A DNA stretch of 64,000 nt, taken from assembly GCF_021390935.1 (NCBI RefSeq), contig NZ_JAJPUI010000012.1:1-64000 (forward strand), given 5' to 3'. How positions within the stretch are numbered: position 1 is the stretch's first letter; each line of letters starts with the position of its first letter. Shown here piece after piece: positions 1 through 7,314 of this stretch. A model generated the notes under the pieces. The model was not told where the DNA came from. It did no database searches and worked only from the letters and a program-made list of their open reading frames with translations. A program made the translations under genes and the position numbers. The DNA is from Streptomyces sp. CC228A (GTDB taxonomy: Bacteria; Actinomycetota; Actinomycetes; Streptomycetales; Streptomycetaceae).

Positions 1-488
1 GCGTCGTCGAGGGCGGCACCGGCACCGCGGCGGGCGCTGTCGGGCGGCCCGCCGCCGGCAAGACGGGCACCGCGGAGGACGACAAGGCCGCCTGGTTCGC
101 CGGCTACACCCCGGAGCTCGCCACCGTCGTCGCCCTGATGGGCCAGGATCCGAAGACCGGCGCCCAGAAGCCCCTGTACGGCGCGATGGGGCTGCCCCGG
201 ATCAACGGCGGCGGCGCCCCCGCGGAGGTGTGGGCGCACTACACGAGCACCGTGCTGGAGGCCGAGCCCGTGCGGGACTTCGACCTGCGCGTACCGGACC
301 ACCTGCGCCACGCGCAGCAGCCGCCGGCCCCGGACCTGTGGGCGCAGCACCCGTGGGGGCAGGAGCCCCCGGCACGCGACCCGTGGGCGCGGGAACCGGA
401 CCTGTGGCACGAGCCGGCGGGACGGCAGGGCGGCGGCCACGGCCGTGGACCGGCCGCCACCGGCAGCCGCCCGCCCGCCGCTCAGTGA
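1..488 (+). CDS. penicillin-binding protein (transpeptidase), C-terminal fragment
   Basis: The open frame runs in from the left edge (codons start at position 3) and stops at 486-488. The visible part begins just before a KTGTAE motif, the third signature (KTG) of the penicilloyl serine transferase fold, followed by WFAGYTP, as in bifunctional class A PBPs that cross-link peptidoglycan outside the membrane. The last 60 residues are a proline/tryptophan-rich tail with repeats of the type D-P-W-A-x-E, common in actinobacterial PBPs. The N-terminal glycosyltransferase and the SxxK/SxN motifs lie outside the window, so class A is inferred. The stop overlaps the end of the convergent SMR gene by 7 nt. 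Confidence 0.85.
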   Translation, partial: VVEGGTGTAAGAVGRPAAGKTGTAEDDKAAWFAGYTPELATVVALMGQDPKTGAQKPLYGAMGLPRINGGGAPAEVWAHYTSTVLEAEPVRDFDLRVPDHLRHAQQPPAPDLWAQHPWGQEPPARDPWAREPDLWHEPAGRQGGGHGRGPAATGSRPPAAQ

Positions 489-802
489 CCGGAGGTGGCC
501 TTCAGGCCCACCACGGCCACCAGCAGCAGGCACACGAAGAAGATCCGGGCGGCGGTCACCGGCTCGTCGAGGACGACCATGCCGACGATCGCCGCTCCGG
601 CGGCACCGATGCCCACCCACACGCCGTACGCCGTGCCGATGGGCAGGGTCTTCGCGGCCTGGGCCAGCAGCGCCATGCTGGCGACGATGCCGAGGCCGGT
701 CAGCAGGCTCGGCCACAGCCGGGTGAAGCCGTCCGTGAACTTCATCCCGACCGACCAGCCGATCTCCAGCAGACCGGCGGCGATGAGCAGAACCCAGGCC
801 AT
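482..802 (-). CDS. sugE: SMR-family transporter (guanidinium exporter Gdx/SugE type)
   Basis: A 106-residue protein with four hydrophobic helices, the standard size of small multidrug resistance transporters. It begins MAWVLLIAAGLLEIGW with the membrane-embedded glutamate (E13) that couples substrate to proton exchange in this family. The GxxYGVWVGIG motif in helix 3 follows. The frame is open further upstream, but ATG at 802 is chosen because the family starts with MAW and the extension lacks hydrophobic character. The 5' leader carries a guanidine-III riboswitch, which argues for guanidinium as substrate (Gdx) rather than quaternary ammonium drugs. Dual-topology dimers are usual for the family. 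Confidence 0.88.
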   Translation of the reverse strand: MAWVLLIAAGLLEIGWSVGMKFTDGFTRLWPSLLTGLGIVASMALLAQAAKTLPIGTAYGVWVGIGAAGAAIVGMVVLDEPVTAARIFFVCLLLVAVVGLKATSGH

Positions 803-840
803 GACGACACACCTTCCGGAGGGAGGAACTCTTCCGTGGT

Positions 841-886
841 GCGTCGTCTTTGCCTTGGGACCCGGTACGGCGCGTCTCGTCGGGGT
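841..886 (-). promoter_or_regulatory. guanidine-III (ykkC-III) riboswitch
   Basis: Read on the minus strand, the leader contains CCCGACGAG, then GCGCCGUACCGGGU, then GGCAAAGACGACGC. This follows the order and sequence of the guanidine-III aptamer known from actinobacteria (ACGAG, GCGCCGUACC, CAAGACGGCGC). P1 forms as CCCG with CGGG. The pseudoknot helix GCGCCGU with ACGACGC has one C-A mismatch. It ends 39 nt before the ATG of the SMR gene, so it probably controls ribosome access or termination in response to guanidinium. The assignment is by eye from memory of the consensus. Confidence 0.82.
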
Positions 887-913
887 GCCCTCCACGCTAG
901 CAAACAGCGCGGT

Positions 914-968
914 GCGGTGCCCCGGGACGGCTCAGAGGTGGCGCGGTGCCCCGGGACGGCTCAGAGGT
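914..968. repeat. 26-bp direct repeat at the 3' end of the GroES-like gene
   Basis: Positions 914-939 and 943-968 are identical 26-mers (GCGGTGCCCC...CAGAGGT), spaced with a 29-nt period. The second copy covers the last codons and stop of the minus-strand GroES-like gene, so the 3' end of that gene plus flank is duplicated just downstream of its stop. Confidence 0.9.
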
Positions 969-1299
969 AGAGCCCCGTGGAGTCCTCCGACCCCTCGAAC
1001 CGGTCCGCCGCCACCGCGTGCAGGTCGCGCTCGCGCATGAGGACGTACGCCACGCCGCGGACCTCCACCTCGGCGCGGTCCTCGGGGTCGTACAGCACCC
1101 GGTCGCCGGGCTCCACGGTCCGTACGTTCTGGCCGACGGCGACCACGTCGGCCCAGGCCAGCCTGCGGCCTACGGCAGCGGTCGCCGGGATGAGGATGCC
1201 GCCTCCGGACCTCCGCTCGCCCTCGGGCGTGTCGGACCGGACCAGCACCCGGTCGTGCAGCATCCGGATGGGCAACTTGTCGTGGGTGTTCTCGCTCAC
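961..1299 (-). CDS. GroES-like chaperonin-10 family protein
   Basis: A 112-residue protein that starts at GTG 1299. The core reads PIRMLHDRVLVRSD, GGGILIP, VVAVGQNVRTVEPGDRVLYDPEDRAEVEVRGVAYVLMRERDLHAV, the Cpn10 barrel with its mobile-loop region (GERRSGGGILIPATA). It lacks a neighbouring groEL, so it is probably the second, stand-alone GroES-like protein found in streptomycetes rather than the main co-chaperonin. C-terminal residues after AV (about 14) are extra. It is followed by the DUF3618 gene upstream on the same strand (97 nt gap), possibly co-transcribed. Confidence 0.8.
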   Translation of the reverse strand: MSENTHDKLPIRMLHDRVLVRSDTPEGERRSGGGILIPATAAVGRRLAWADVVAVGQNVRTVEPGDRVLYDPEDRAEVEVRGVAYVLMRERDLHAVAADRFEGSEDSTGLYL

Positions 1300-1396
1300 C
1301 CCATGAACTTACCCGGCCGCCGGCCCCGCGAGGGCCCGGGGTCAGCCCTCGCGGCGGCTCCGGCCGAGGGTCCCGCGGGGGCCCGCGGGCCCGGGG

Positions 1397-1717
1397 TCAG
1401 CCCTTGCGGCGGCGGGCGGTCACCGCGATCAGCCCGATCACGCCGACCGCGACCATGGCCACCGGCAGGACCCGCTCCAGGCGCGGCGTGCCGTCCTCGG
1501 CGACGAACCGCTCGCGGACGTCGGTCACGACCCGGTTGACCGCGACGAAGGCCCGGCCGGCGGTCTCGTCCACGGTGGACGCGACCCGCGCCTTCGCGTC
1601 ACCGATGATCGTCTTCGGGTGCACCCGCACACCGATCTCGTCGAGCGTGAGGGCCAGCTGCTCGCGCCGGCGGATGATGTCCGCCTCGATCTGCGCAGGG
1701 GTCCTGTCGTCCGACAC
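1397..1717 (-). CDS. DUF3618 family membrane-anchored protein
   Basis: A 106-residue protein starting at GTG 1717. The N-terminal motif TPAQIEADIIRRREQLALTLDEI and VHPKTIIGDAKARV are typical of DUF3618, an actinobacterial family with a helical N-terminus. One transmembrane helix sits near the C-terminus (residues about 81-100, VLPVAMVAVGVIGLIAVTA) and is followed by a basic RRRKG tail, so the helical part would lie on the side opposite the tail. Function is unknown. It lies upstream of the GroES-like gene on the same strand and faces divergent bcp. Confidence 0.75.
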   Translation of the reverse strand: MSDDRTPAQIEADIIRRREQLALTLDEIGVRVHPKTIIGDAKARVASTVDETAGRAFVAVNRVVTDVRERFVAEDGTPRLERVLPVAMVAVGVIGLIAVTARRRKG

Positions 1718-1845
1718 GCGCTGCCTCCGAAGGTCCGTGGTGTTGTCAAGGGCCAGTCTGTCAGCTCGTCGCCCGGAAGCCCGCCACAGACCCCCATTAG
1801 GCTCGGTCGGGCAAGCACCCGAGCACCCGCGAGGAGACCAGAGCC

Positions 1846-2313
1846 ATGAGCGAGCGACTGCAGCCCGGCGACACCGCCCCCGCCTTCACCCTGCCGGACG
1901 CGGACGGCAAGGACGTCTCCCTCGCCGACTACGAGGGCCGCAAGGTCATCGTCTACTTCTACCCGGCGGCCCTCACGCCCGGCTGCACCAAGCAGGCCTG
2001 CGACTTCACGGACAACCTGGAGGTCCTGGCGGGCGCGGGGTACGACGTGATCGGCGTCTCCCCGGACAAGCCGGAGAAGCTGGCGAAGTTCCGCGAGAAG
2101 GAGGACCTGAAGGTCACCCTGGTCGGCGACCCGGACAAGGCGGTCCTGGAGGCGTACGGCGCCTTCGGCGAGAAGAAGCTGTACGGCAAGACGGTGACGG
2201 GCGTCATCCGCTCCACGGTGATCGTCGACGAGAAGGGCAGGGTCGAGCGCGCCCTCTACAACGTGAAGGCCACCGGCCACGTCGCCAAGCTGATCAAGGA
2301 CCTCGGCATCTGA
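1846..2313 (+). CDS. bcp: thioredoxin-dependent thiol peroxidase (peroxiredoxin Bcp)
   Basis: A 155-residue cytosolic peroxiredoxin of the Bcp/PrxQ type that reduces hydrogen and organic peroxides using thioredoxin. The active-site segment YPAALTPGCTKQACDF holds the peroxidatic cysteine (TPGCT) and, five residues on, the resolving cysteine usual for PrxQ. Length matches the family. The start is ATG 1846, preceded by GAGGAGA. A strong 17-bp stem hairpin follows the stop at 2322-2359. Neighbours are divergent DUF3618 and tRNA-Leu downstream. Confidence 0.93.
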   Translation: MSERLQPGDTAPAFTLPDADGKDVSLADYEGRKVIVYFYPAALTPGCTKQACDFTDNLEVLAGAGYDVIGVSPDKPEKLAKFREKEDLKVTLVGDPDKAVLEAYGAFGEKKLYGKTVTGVIRSTVIVDEKGRVERALYNVKATGHVAKLIKDLGI

Positions 2314-2321
2314 GCCGCCGT

Positions 2322-2359
2322 GGACGGCCCGTACCGCGACCGCGCGGTACGGGCCGTCC
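2322..2359 (+). terminator. hairpin terminator after bcp
   Basis: GGACGGCCCGTACCGCG (2322-2338) pairs perfectly with 2343-2359 across a 4-nt loop. It begins 9 nt after the bcp stop. There is no U-run, as is common for high-GC actinobacterial terminators. Confidence 0.75.
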
Positions 2360-2479
2360 GGCTTCCCGGGGGCCGGCCGGCGGCCCGACTGCCACGCGGG
2401 CGCGGCCGGCTGGGCTCGGCTGCGGAAGCGGGAATCCCGCGTGGACGGGCACCGGGTCACCGGTAGCATGGGCGGGCAC

Positions 2480-2563
2480 GCGGCCGTTGCTGAATCGGTA
2501 TAAGCGGAGGTTTTAGGTGCCTCTGGGCGTCAGCCCATGTGGGTTCGAGTCCCACCGGCCGCA
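2480..2563 (+). tRNA. tRNA-Leu (anticodon UAG)
   Basis: Acceptor arms GCGGCCG (2480-2486) and CGGCCGC (2556-2562) pair, with discriminator A at 2563. The T-arm is GTGGG-TTCGAGT-CCCAC. The anticodon arm is GAGGT-TTTAGGT-GCCTC, with TAG at positions 34-36 and a closing T-G pair. A long variable arm (TGGGC-GTCA-GCCCA) makes it a class II tRNA, consistent with leucine. CCA is not encoded. It reads CUA codons and is not the UUA-decoding bldA tRNA. Confidence 0.93.
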
Positions 2564-2574
2564 CGACGGCACCG

Positions 2575-2613
2575 CGAAGGCCCACCCGGGCACCTGCCCC
2601 GGGTGGGCCTTCG
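2575..2613. terminator. bidirectional hairpin between tRNA-Leu and rdgB
   Basis: A perfect 16-bp stem: CGAAGGCCCACCCGGG (2575-2590), 7-nt loop, and its complement (2598-2613). It sits 12 nt after the tRNA and 13 nt before the stop of convergent rdgB, so it can end both transcripts. Confidence 0.8.
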
Positions 2614-2625
2614 CCGTACGCGCCC

Positions 2626-3228
2626 TCAGCCCAGCACGTCCCGCAGGACGGGGACCAGCGCGCGGAACGCCTTGCCCCGGTGGCTGATGGCGTTCTTCTC
2701 CTCGGGGCTCAGCTCGGCGCACGTGCGGGTCTCGCCGTGCGGCTGGAGCACCGGGTCGTAGCCGAAGCCGCCCGTGCCCGACGGGGTGTGGCGCAGGGTG
2801 CCCTCCAGGCGGCCCTCGACGACGTGCTCCGTCCCGTCCGGCAGGGCCAGGGCGGCTGCGCAGGCGAAGTGGGCGCCGCGGTGGGGGGCGTCGATGTCGG
2901 CGAGCTGGGCGAGGAGCAGGTCCAGGTTGGCCCGGTCGTCTCCGTGGGTGCCGGCCCAGCGGGCGGAGAAGATGCCGGGCGCGCCGCCCAGGACGTCGAC
3001 GCAGAGGCCGGAGTCGTCGGCGATGGCCGGGTGGCCGGTGGCCCGGGCCAGGGCGTGCGCCTTGAGGAGCGCGTTCTCCGCGAAGGTGACGCCGGTCTCC
3101 TTGACGTCCGGGACCTCGGGGTAGGCGTCGGCGCCCACCAGGTCGTGGGTGAGCCCGGCGTCGGCGAGGATGGCGCGCAGCTCGGTGATCTTCTTGGCGT
3201 TGCGGGTGGCGAGGATCAGGCGGGTCAT
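2626..3228 (-). CDS. rdgB: non-canonical purine NTP pyrophosphatase (RdgB/HAM1)
   Basis: A 200-residue enzyme of the Ham1 family that hydrolyses ITP, dITP and XTP to monophosphates and cleans the nucleotide pool. It starts TRLILATRNAKKITEL (substrate-binding T/S-xxNxxK) and has FAENALLKA, the catalytic ADDSGL, and GGFGYDPVL, followed by SPEEKNAISHRGKA near the C-terminus, all diagnostic. The frame is open upstream of 3228, but the conserved first motif fixes the start. It is next to rph, a pairing seen in many bacteria. The lipoprotein gene between the two is on the same strand. Confidence 0.94.
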   Translation of the reverse strand: MTRLILATRNAKKITELRAILADAGLTHDLVGADAYPEVPDVKETGVTFAENALLKAHALARATGHPAIADDSGLCVDVLGGAPGIFSARWAGTHGDDRANLDLLLAQLADIDAPHRGAHFACAAALALPDGTEHVVEGRLEGTLRHTPSGTGGFGYDPVLQPHGETRTCAELSPEEKNAISHRGKAFRALVPVLRDVLG

Positions 3229-3311
3229 GGCGTCCAGTATCCCGGTGCCCCGGCCGGTGCCCCGCGGAGTGCGCCGCAGGGCATCGGCCGGGGGTGCGCC
3301 CGGGGAGTGCC

Positions 3312-3683
3312 CTACGGGGTGCAGACCTTGGCGACCTCGGAGGCCGCGTTGGTGATCGGCGTGAGGTCGGGCGTGGTGTCGCCCTTCTCCACGGCGGTGC
3401 GGACGGTGTCGACACCGGCGGAGAGGTCGTCGACGGCCTGGGTCAGGTCGGCGTTGCCGGTCGTGTCGCGGAGGTTGTCGAGCTCGCGGTCGATGTCGTC
3501 GAGCGACTCCTGGATCTGCGTGGGGTCGCCGGCGCTGCCGACGGCCTGGCTGAGGCGGTCGACGCTGGTGGCGATGGCGTCGGCGGTCCTGACGCAGTCG
3601 AAGGCGGTGTCGAGGGCGCCGCATCCGGTGAGGGCGGTCGTGGTGAGGGCGAGGGCGGCGACGGTCAGGGCGGTACGGCGCAT
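3312..3683 (-). CDS. small secreted lipoprotein, unknown function
   Basis: A 123-residue protein with an RR start, hydrophobic h-region and lipobox LTGC (Cys21), so it is probably lipid-anchored outside the membrane. The mature part (GALDTAFDCVRTADAIATSVDRLSQ...) is predicted largely helical with regular heptad-like spacing of hydrophobic residues and ends with VAKVCTP, so two cysteines (in FDCVR and KVCTP) could form a disulphide. The start ATG 3683 is chosen for the signal peptide. It lies between rph and rdgB on the same strand. No known domain is recognised. Confidence 0.78.
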   Translation of the reverse strand: MRRTALTVAALALTTTALTGCGALDTAFDCVRTADAIATSVDRLSQAVGSAGDPTQIQESLDDIDRELDNLRDTTGNADLTQAVDDLSAGVDTVRTAVEKGDTTPDLTPITNAASEVAKVCTP

Positions 3684-3787
3684 GGTTGGGGTCCTCCCCG
3701 GGGTGGTGGCGGCGGGCGGGCGTACGGGCCTGGGGGGCGCGCGTACGCCCGCGGGGGCGAAGACGCCGATCGGGGGCGTCGGGTTGC

Positions 3788-4519
3788 TCAGGCGGTGGCG
3801 CCGAGGGCGGCCTGCTGGAGGGCGGCGAGGTCGGCGCAGCCTCCGGTGGCGAGGTCGAGGAGGGCGTTGAGCTCCTTGCGGTCGAAGGGCTCGGCCTCGG
3901 CGGTGCCCTGGACCTCGACGAAGCGGCCGTCCCCGGTGCAGACGACGTTCATGTCGGTCTCGGCGCGGACGTCCTCCTCGTAGCAGAGGTCGAGGAGGGG
4001 GGTGCCGTCGACGATGCCGACGGAGACGGCGGCGACGGTGCCGGTGAGGGGCGCGCGGCCGGCCTTGACGAGCTTCTTGCGCTGCGCCCAGGCGACGGCG
4101 TCGGCGAGGGCGACGTAGGCGCCGGTGACGGCGGTGGTGCGGGTGCCCCCGTCGGCCTGGAGGACGTCGCAGTCGAGGACGATGGTGTTCTCGCCGAGGG
4201 CCTTGTAGTCGATGACGGCGCGCAGGGAGCGGCCGATGAGGCGGGAGATCTCGTGGGTGCGGCCGCCGATCTTGCCGCGGACGGATTCGCGGTCGCCGCG
4301 GGTGTTGGTGGAGCGCGGGAGCATGGAGTATTCGGCGGTGACCCAGCCTTCGCCGCTGCCCTTGCGCCAGCGCGGGACGCCTTCGGTGACGGAGGCCGTG
4401 CACAGGACGCGGGTGTCGCCGCAGGAGATGAGGACGGAGCCCTCGGCGTGCTTGGTCCAGCCGCGTTCGATGGTGACCGGGCGGAGCTGTTCTGGGGTGC
4501 GGCCGTCGATTCGAGACAT
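3788..4519 (-). CDS. rph: ribonuclease PH
   Basis: A 243-residue phosphorolytic 3'-5' exoribonuclease that trims tRNA 3' ends. It begins [21 protein letters not shown] and shows [40 protein letters not shown] (phosphate-binding arginines), [22 protein letters not shown] and the C-terminal [17 protein letters not shown]. Length is normal (about 240). It acts as a hexamer in the cytosol. It is the first gene of a minus-strand group running toward the lipoprotein and rdgB. Confidence 0.95.
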   Translation of the reverse strand: MSRIDGRTPEQLRPVTIERGWTKHAEGSVLISCGDTRVLCTASVTEGVPRWRKGSGEGWVTAEYSMLPRSTNTRGDRESVRGKIGGRTHEISRLIGRSLRAVIDYKALGENTIVLDCDVLQADGGTRTTAVTGAYVALADAVAWAQRKKLVKAGRAPLTGTVAAVSVGIVDGTPLLDLCYEEDVRAETDMNVVCTGDGRFVEVQGTAEAEPFDRKELNALLDLATGGCADLAALQQAALGATA

Positions 4520-4543
4520 GGCGTAGAGCCTAGGCGGTGGCGG

Positions 4544-4741
4544 CTAGTCGGCGGGATGCGCGGTGCAGCCGTCGCGGCAGGGGGTGCAGACGGGGGTGGT
4601 CTCCGGCGGCACGTAGGGGCTGCACCAGCCGCAGAAGGTGCAGGCGTAGCGGCCGTTGACGCCGGCGACGGTGGCCTGGCACCGGGGGCACGGCGTGGTG
4701 GTGATCTCAGCGGTGTACGTGGCGGGGTGCGGGGTGTGCAT
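4544..4741 (-). CDS. small zinc-ribbon protein
   Basis: A 65-residue protein starting at ATG 4741, with GAGGAG 6-11 nt upstream. It contains CPRC, CTFCGWC and CTPCRDGC, three closely spaced cysteine pairs that suggest one or two structural zinc sites (zinc ribbon). There is no catalytic signature. It lies just upstream of rph on the same strand and in the same accessory patch as the small genes at 4991-5776, two of which are also cysteine-rich. Function unknown. Confidence 0.7.
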   Translation of the reverse strand: MHTPHPATYTAEITTTPCPRCQATVAGVNGRYACTFCGWCSPYVPPETTPVCTPCRDGCTAHPAD

Positions 4742-4990
4742 GGCGTGGCTCCTCTCGCCTCCGCACGGGGATGCTACCCACCGGTGGGGCGTCCGTGCCC
4801 ATGGTGCCGCAAGTCGCCGAACGCAGCCGCTGGGGGCGGGGGGCCGCGGTCGGCGGCGGGGCGGCCTGTCGGGAGCGGTGCCGGGCACGCCCGGTGGTGG
4901 CGGGGGCGCGGGGCCCGCCACCGGCGGGGCGGGTGGTCGTCTGGTGGCCGTCCGCCCGCTCACCTGGATGATCGCGGACGGACGGCCGGT

Positions 4991-5209
4991 CTACGGGTGC
5001 ACCACGTGCCGCAGGGTGGGGCGCCCGTCATGGCACGGGCAGGTACACGTGACGGAGACGACGGGACCGACCGTCGGCCCGCCCGGGCGCTGCACGTACA
5101 CGCTCACCGGGTGGCAGAAGCCGTGTTCATCGACGACGCATGCTCCCGACTTCCCCGTCCGCTCCCTCTCCGTCCACGCCTCCCGGATCGTGAGGCGCCC
5201 GCCGGTCAC
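4991..5209 (-). CDS. small cysteine-containing protein, unknown
   Basis: A 72-residue frame starting at GTG 5209, whose GTGA overlaps the TGA of the gene before it, so translation is probably coupled. It contains RLTIREAWTER, a mid-region ACVVDEHGFCHPV and a C-terminal CTCPCHDGRP cluster that could bind metal. A longer in-frame start exists upstream (5374), but it would run through the preceding gene. Last gene of the three-gene operon 5776-4991. No family recognised. Confidence 0.55.
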   Translation of the reverse strand: MTGGRLTIREAWTERERTGKSGACVVDEHGFCHPVSVYVQRPGGPTVGPVVSVTCTCPCHDGRPTLRHVVHP

Positions 5210-5430
5210 CAGGTGCCGTCCGGGTTGCCGGGCCGAGCGGGCTCGTGCTGCGGGTGGGCGAAGCAGTACCGGGCGCACGTCGGGCAGCAGTAGACGCTGA
5301 ACCCCGGACCACTCGCCGAGTGGATCTCCGTCACGAGCACGGGTGTGTCGGTGATGTGGCGGCAGCGCACGCACATACGGACCGGCTTCCGCGCCGCGGG
5401 GGACGTGGCACCAGTCAGGGCCTCACTCAC
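5206..5430 (-). CDS. small putative zinc-finger protein
   Basis: A 74-residue frame with GTG start at 5430. It has MCVRC in the N-terminal half and YCCPTC with CFAH, a C-x2-C ... C-x2-C arrangement fit for one zinc ion. Its start overlaps the stop of the upstream gene (5423) by 8 nt and its stop overlaps the start of the downstream gene (GTGA), typical of a coupled operon. Family not recognised; the metal binding is inferred from cysteine spacing. Confidence 0.6.
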   Translation of the reverse strand: MSEALTGATSPAARKPVRMCVRCRHITDTPVLVTEIHSASGPGFSVYCCPTCARYCFAHPQHEPARPGNPDGTW

Positions 5431-5776
5431 CAGGCACCCCCAGCCGGTGGAGGTCGATCCGGCAGTCCGCGGCGACGGCGAGGGTCAGCCGTCGCCGCCG
5501 GCGGGCGCGTGCCTGCCGCCTCTCGAACTCGATCAGGTGCGGACGAACGAGGGCGACGTGGTCGCCCTCCAGGGGTACGTCCTGCGTGTACGGGGAGTGG
5601 TGCGCGGGAAGCTGCCTGGCTCCAGGGCAGCCCCGCCTGTCCGCAGCAGACGGCATGAGGCGTCCGGGGGCCGTGCGGCTGCTGTGCGCGCCTGGTGAAA
5701 GTCGGTGGCGGCCGGGGCCGCGCAAGCCGAGGACGAGCCTCGCCCAGAGGGGCAGGACGCGGATAGTGTCGGGCAC
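5423..5776 (-). CDS. small basic protein, first gene of operon divergent from XRE regulator
   Basis: A 117-residue protein that begins PDTIRVLPLWARLVLGL with a GTG start at 5776 and an AAGGAG box 8 nt upstream. The rest is arginine-rich (RRQARARRRRRLTLAVAAD) with an acidic C-terminus. Similar short W-x-R-LVLG starts occur in Streptomyces genes beside accessory helix-turn-helix regulators (recollection, unchecked). It faces the regulator gene at 5915, with both promoters in the 138-bp gap. Confidence 0.6.
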   Translation of the reverse strand: MPDTIRVLPLWARLVLGLRGPGRHRLSPGAHSSRTAPGRLMPSAADRRGCPGARQLPAHHSPYTQDVPLEGDHVALVRPHLIEFERRQARARRRRRLTLAVAADCRIDLHRLGVPGE

Positions 5777-5867
5777 TGTCGACGCTCCTTGTCAGCGTTG
5801 GCCACGCCCCGGGGCCGGTCGCTCGGCCGCCGGGGTCTTCGTGTCCAAGACCCTTGCGTCGACGTGC

Positions 5868-5914
5868 GTTTACACCCATCCCATGGCCCTATAGCGCCGC
5901 CCTATATTGGGGAT
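5868..5914 (+). promoter_or_regulatory. promoter/operator of the XRE gene, probably leaderless
   Basis: The octamer GCCCTATA occurs at 5886-5893 and 5899-5906 (13-bp period), a plausible operator for the regulator itself. The TATATT at 5903-5908 lies 6 nt before ATG 5915 and there is no Shine-Dalgarno, so a transcript starting at the ATG is likely. TTTACA at 5868 is placed for a second promoter with TATAGC at 5890. Confidence 0.45.
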
Positions 5915-7171
5915 ATGGGGGCACCTTCCGAGGACCTGTGGTCCTCTCACCCGGACTTGGCGGCGGCGGTCACGAAGGAGGACTGGGGCGCCGTCTTCCG
6001 CACGTACCGGAAGCTCAGCGGCCTGAGCCAGACGAAGCTCGGGGAACGGGTCGGCCTGGTGCAGCCGGACGTGTCCGACATCGAGCGCGGACGCCGCAAG
6101 GTCACGTCCGTGGAAGTCCGGCAACGCATCGTTGCCGGACTCGGCATCCCGTCCGACCTGCAAGCCGTGGCGGCACGAATCGGCCGCAGCATGATGCCGG
6201 TACCGGGGCTGATGCTCCCTGGCGTTGCACCAGACGAGGACCTGTTGGCCCGGGTCACGAGCGTCGTCGACGCCTCGCACCACGTGGACGACGCCACGCT
6301 CGACTGGCTTGACCGGCTATTGGCGGAGCACCGCCGGGCCGAGGACCGTATCGGCTCGCGGCCACTCGTCAACGTGATGCACCAGCAGCTCCGGACCGTG
6401 GTGGATCTGCACGGCGGAGCACGCGGCGCGTTGGCGGACCGGGTCGTGCGGCTGGCCGCCGAGCACGCGCAGTTCCTGGCGTGGATGGCCCAGGACCAGG
6501 CCCAGACCGCCTCCGCGCTCGCGTGGTACGACCGGGCCCACGAATGGGCGTTGGAGGCCGGAGACGCCGACATGGCGGCCACGACGCTCAGCATGAAGGC
6601 ACACATGGCGTGGTCCGGCGGGCGCGGTACCCGATGCGTGCGGCTGGCGGAGGCCGCCCGCTGGTCGGCGCCGGGCACGTCGCTCGGGGTGCAGGGCATG
6701 GCCGCGCAGATGGCCGCCCGCGGACACGCACTGGACGGAGAGGCAGACGGCGCCCGGCGGCTGCTGGACGAGGCGCAGGGGCTCATCACGCGGGCGTCTG
6801 AGCGCCCCGAGGACGAGCCGGCGTGGATGTACTTCTACGACGAGACCTGGTTCACCCTGCAACGCGGCATGGCGTCGCTGCACCTGCGGGACTGGCACTC
6901 GGCTGTCGAGCAGCTCACGGAAGGGCTGGGCGCCCTGCCGGAGGACTTCCGCCGGGACAGGGCCTGGTACCGCGCGTGCCTGGCGCACGCCCTGGCCGGA
7001 GCCGGGGAGTCGGCGCAGGCCGCCGCTGTGGCCGTGGCGACCGTTCCGGACGCCTCCGCCGTCGGCCGCCCGCACTCGTGGAACGAGCTGCACACAACGG
7101 CGGCCGTGCTCATGCGCCGAGCCGCTCGGGAGGGACGAGACCTCGTTGCCGCTCTCCGCGAGTACGACTGA
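5915..7171 (+). CDS. XRE-family regulator with TPR-like sensor domain
   Basis: A 418-residue protein. Residues about 20-80 form a Cro/C1 helix-turn-helix (LSGLSQTKLGERVGLVQPDVSDIERGRRKV). The remainder is a long run of alanine-rich helical pairs (such as ALAWYDRAHEWALEAGDADMAATTLSMKA, and AVEQLTEGLGALPEDFRRDRAWYRACLAHALA) resembling degenerate TPRs, as in Rgg/PlcR-like or Streptomyces accessory regulators. No enzyme motif is visible. ATG 5915 is chosen because the HTH follows directly and a promoter abuts it. Longer in-frame extension upstream runs through the divergent operon. Likely controls the small-gene operon. Confidence 0.8.
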   Translation: MGAPSEDLWSSHPDLAAAVTKEDWGAVFRTYRKLSGLSQTKLGERVGLVQPDVSDIERGRRKVTSVEVRQRIVAGLGIPSDLQAVAARIGRSMMPVPGLMLPGVAPDEDLLARVTSVVDASHHVDDATLDWLDRLLAEHRRAEDRIGSRPLVNVMHQQLRTVVDLHGGARGALADRVVRLAAEHAQFLAWMAQDQAQTASALAWYDRAHEWALEAGDADMAATTLSMKAHMAWSGGRGTRCVRLAEAARWSAPGTSLGVQGMAAQMAARGHALDGEADGARRLLDEAQGLITRASERPEDEPAWMYFYDETWFTLQRGMASLHLRDWHSAVEQLTEGLGALPEDFRRDRAWYRACLAHALAGAGESAQAAAVAVATVPDASAVGRPHSWNELHTTAAVLMRRAAREGRDLVAALREYD

Positions 7172-7314
7172 CCACCGCCGGGGCCGGTTCTCCCGTACAC
7201 ATGCCGTACAGGCGGCACCAAGGAACCCCGGGGATCCGCGGGGCGACGGAGGATGCACCGCCGCAGGTCACCGGGGTTTCCGTGCGTCCGGTGCAGGTCA
7301 CCGGGACGCGTGGG

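Noticed and set aside
2461-2520. Protein start within the tRNA-Leu region (ORFs at 2513-2761)
   Set aside because: They overlap the tRNA or rdgB antisense and have no support.
4771-5300. plus-strand frames across the small-gene operon
   Set aside because: They are antisense to a chain of minus-strand genes with coupled starts; no motif.
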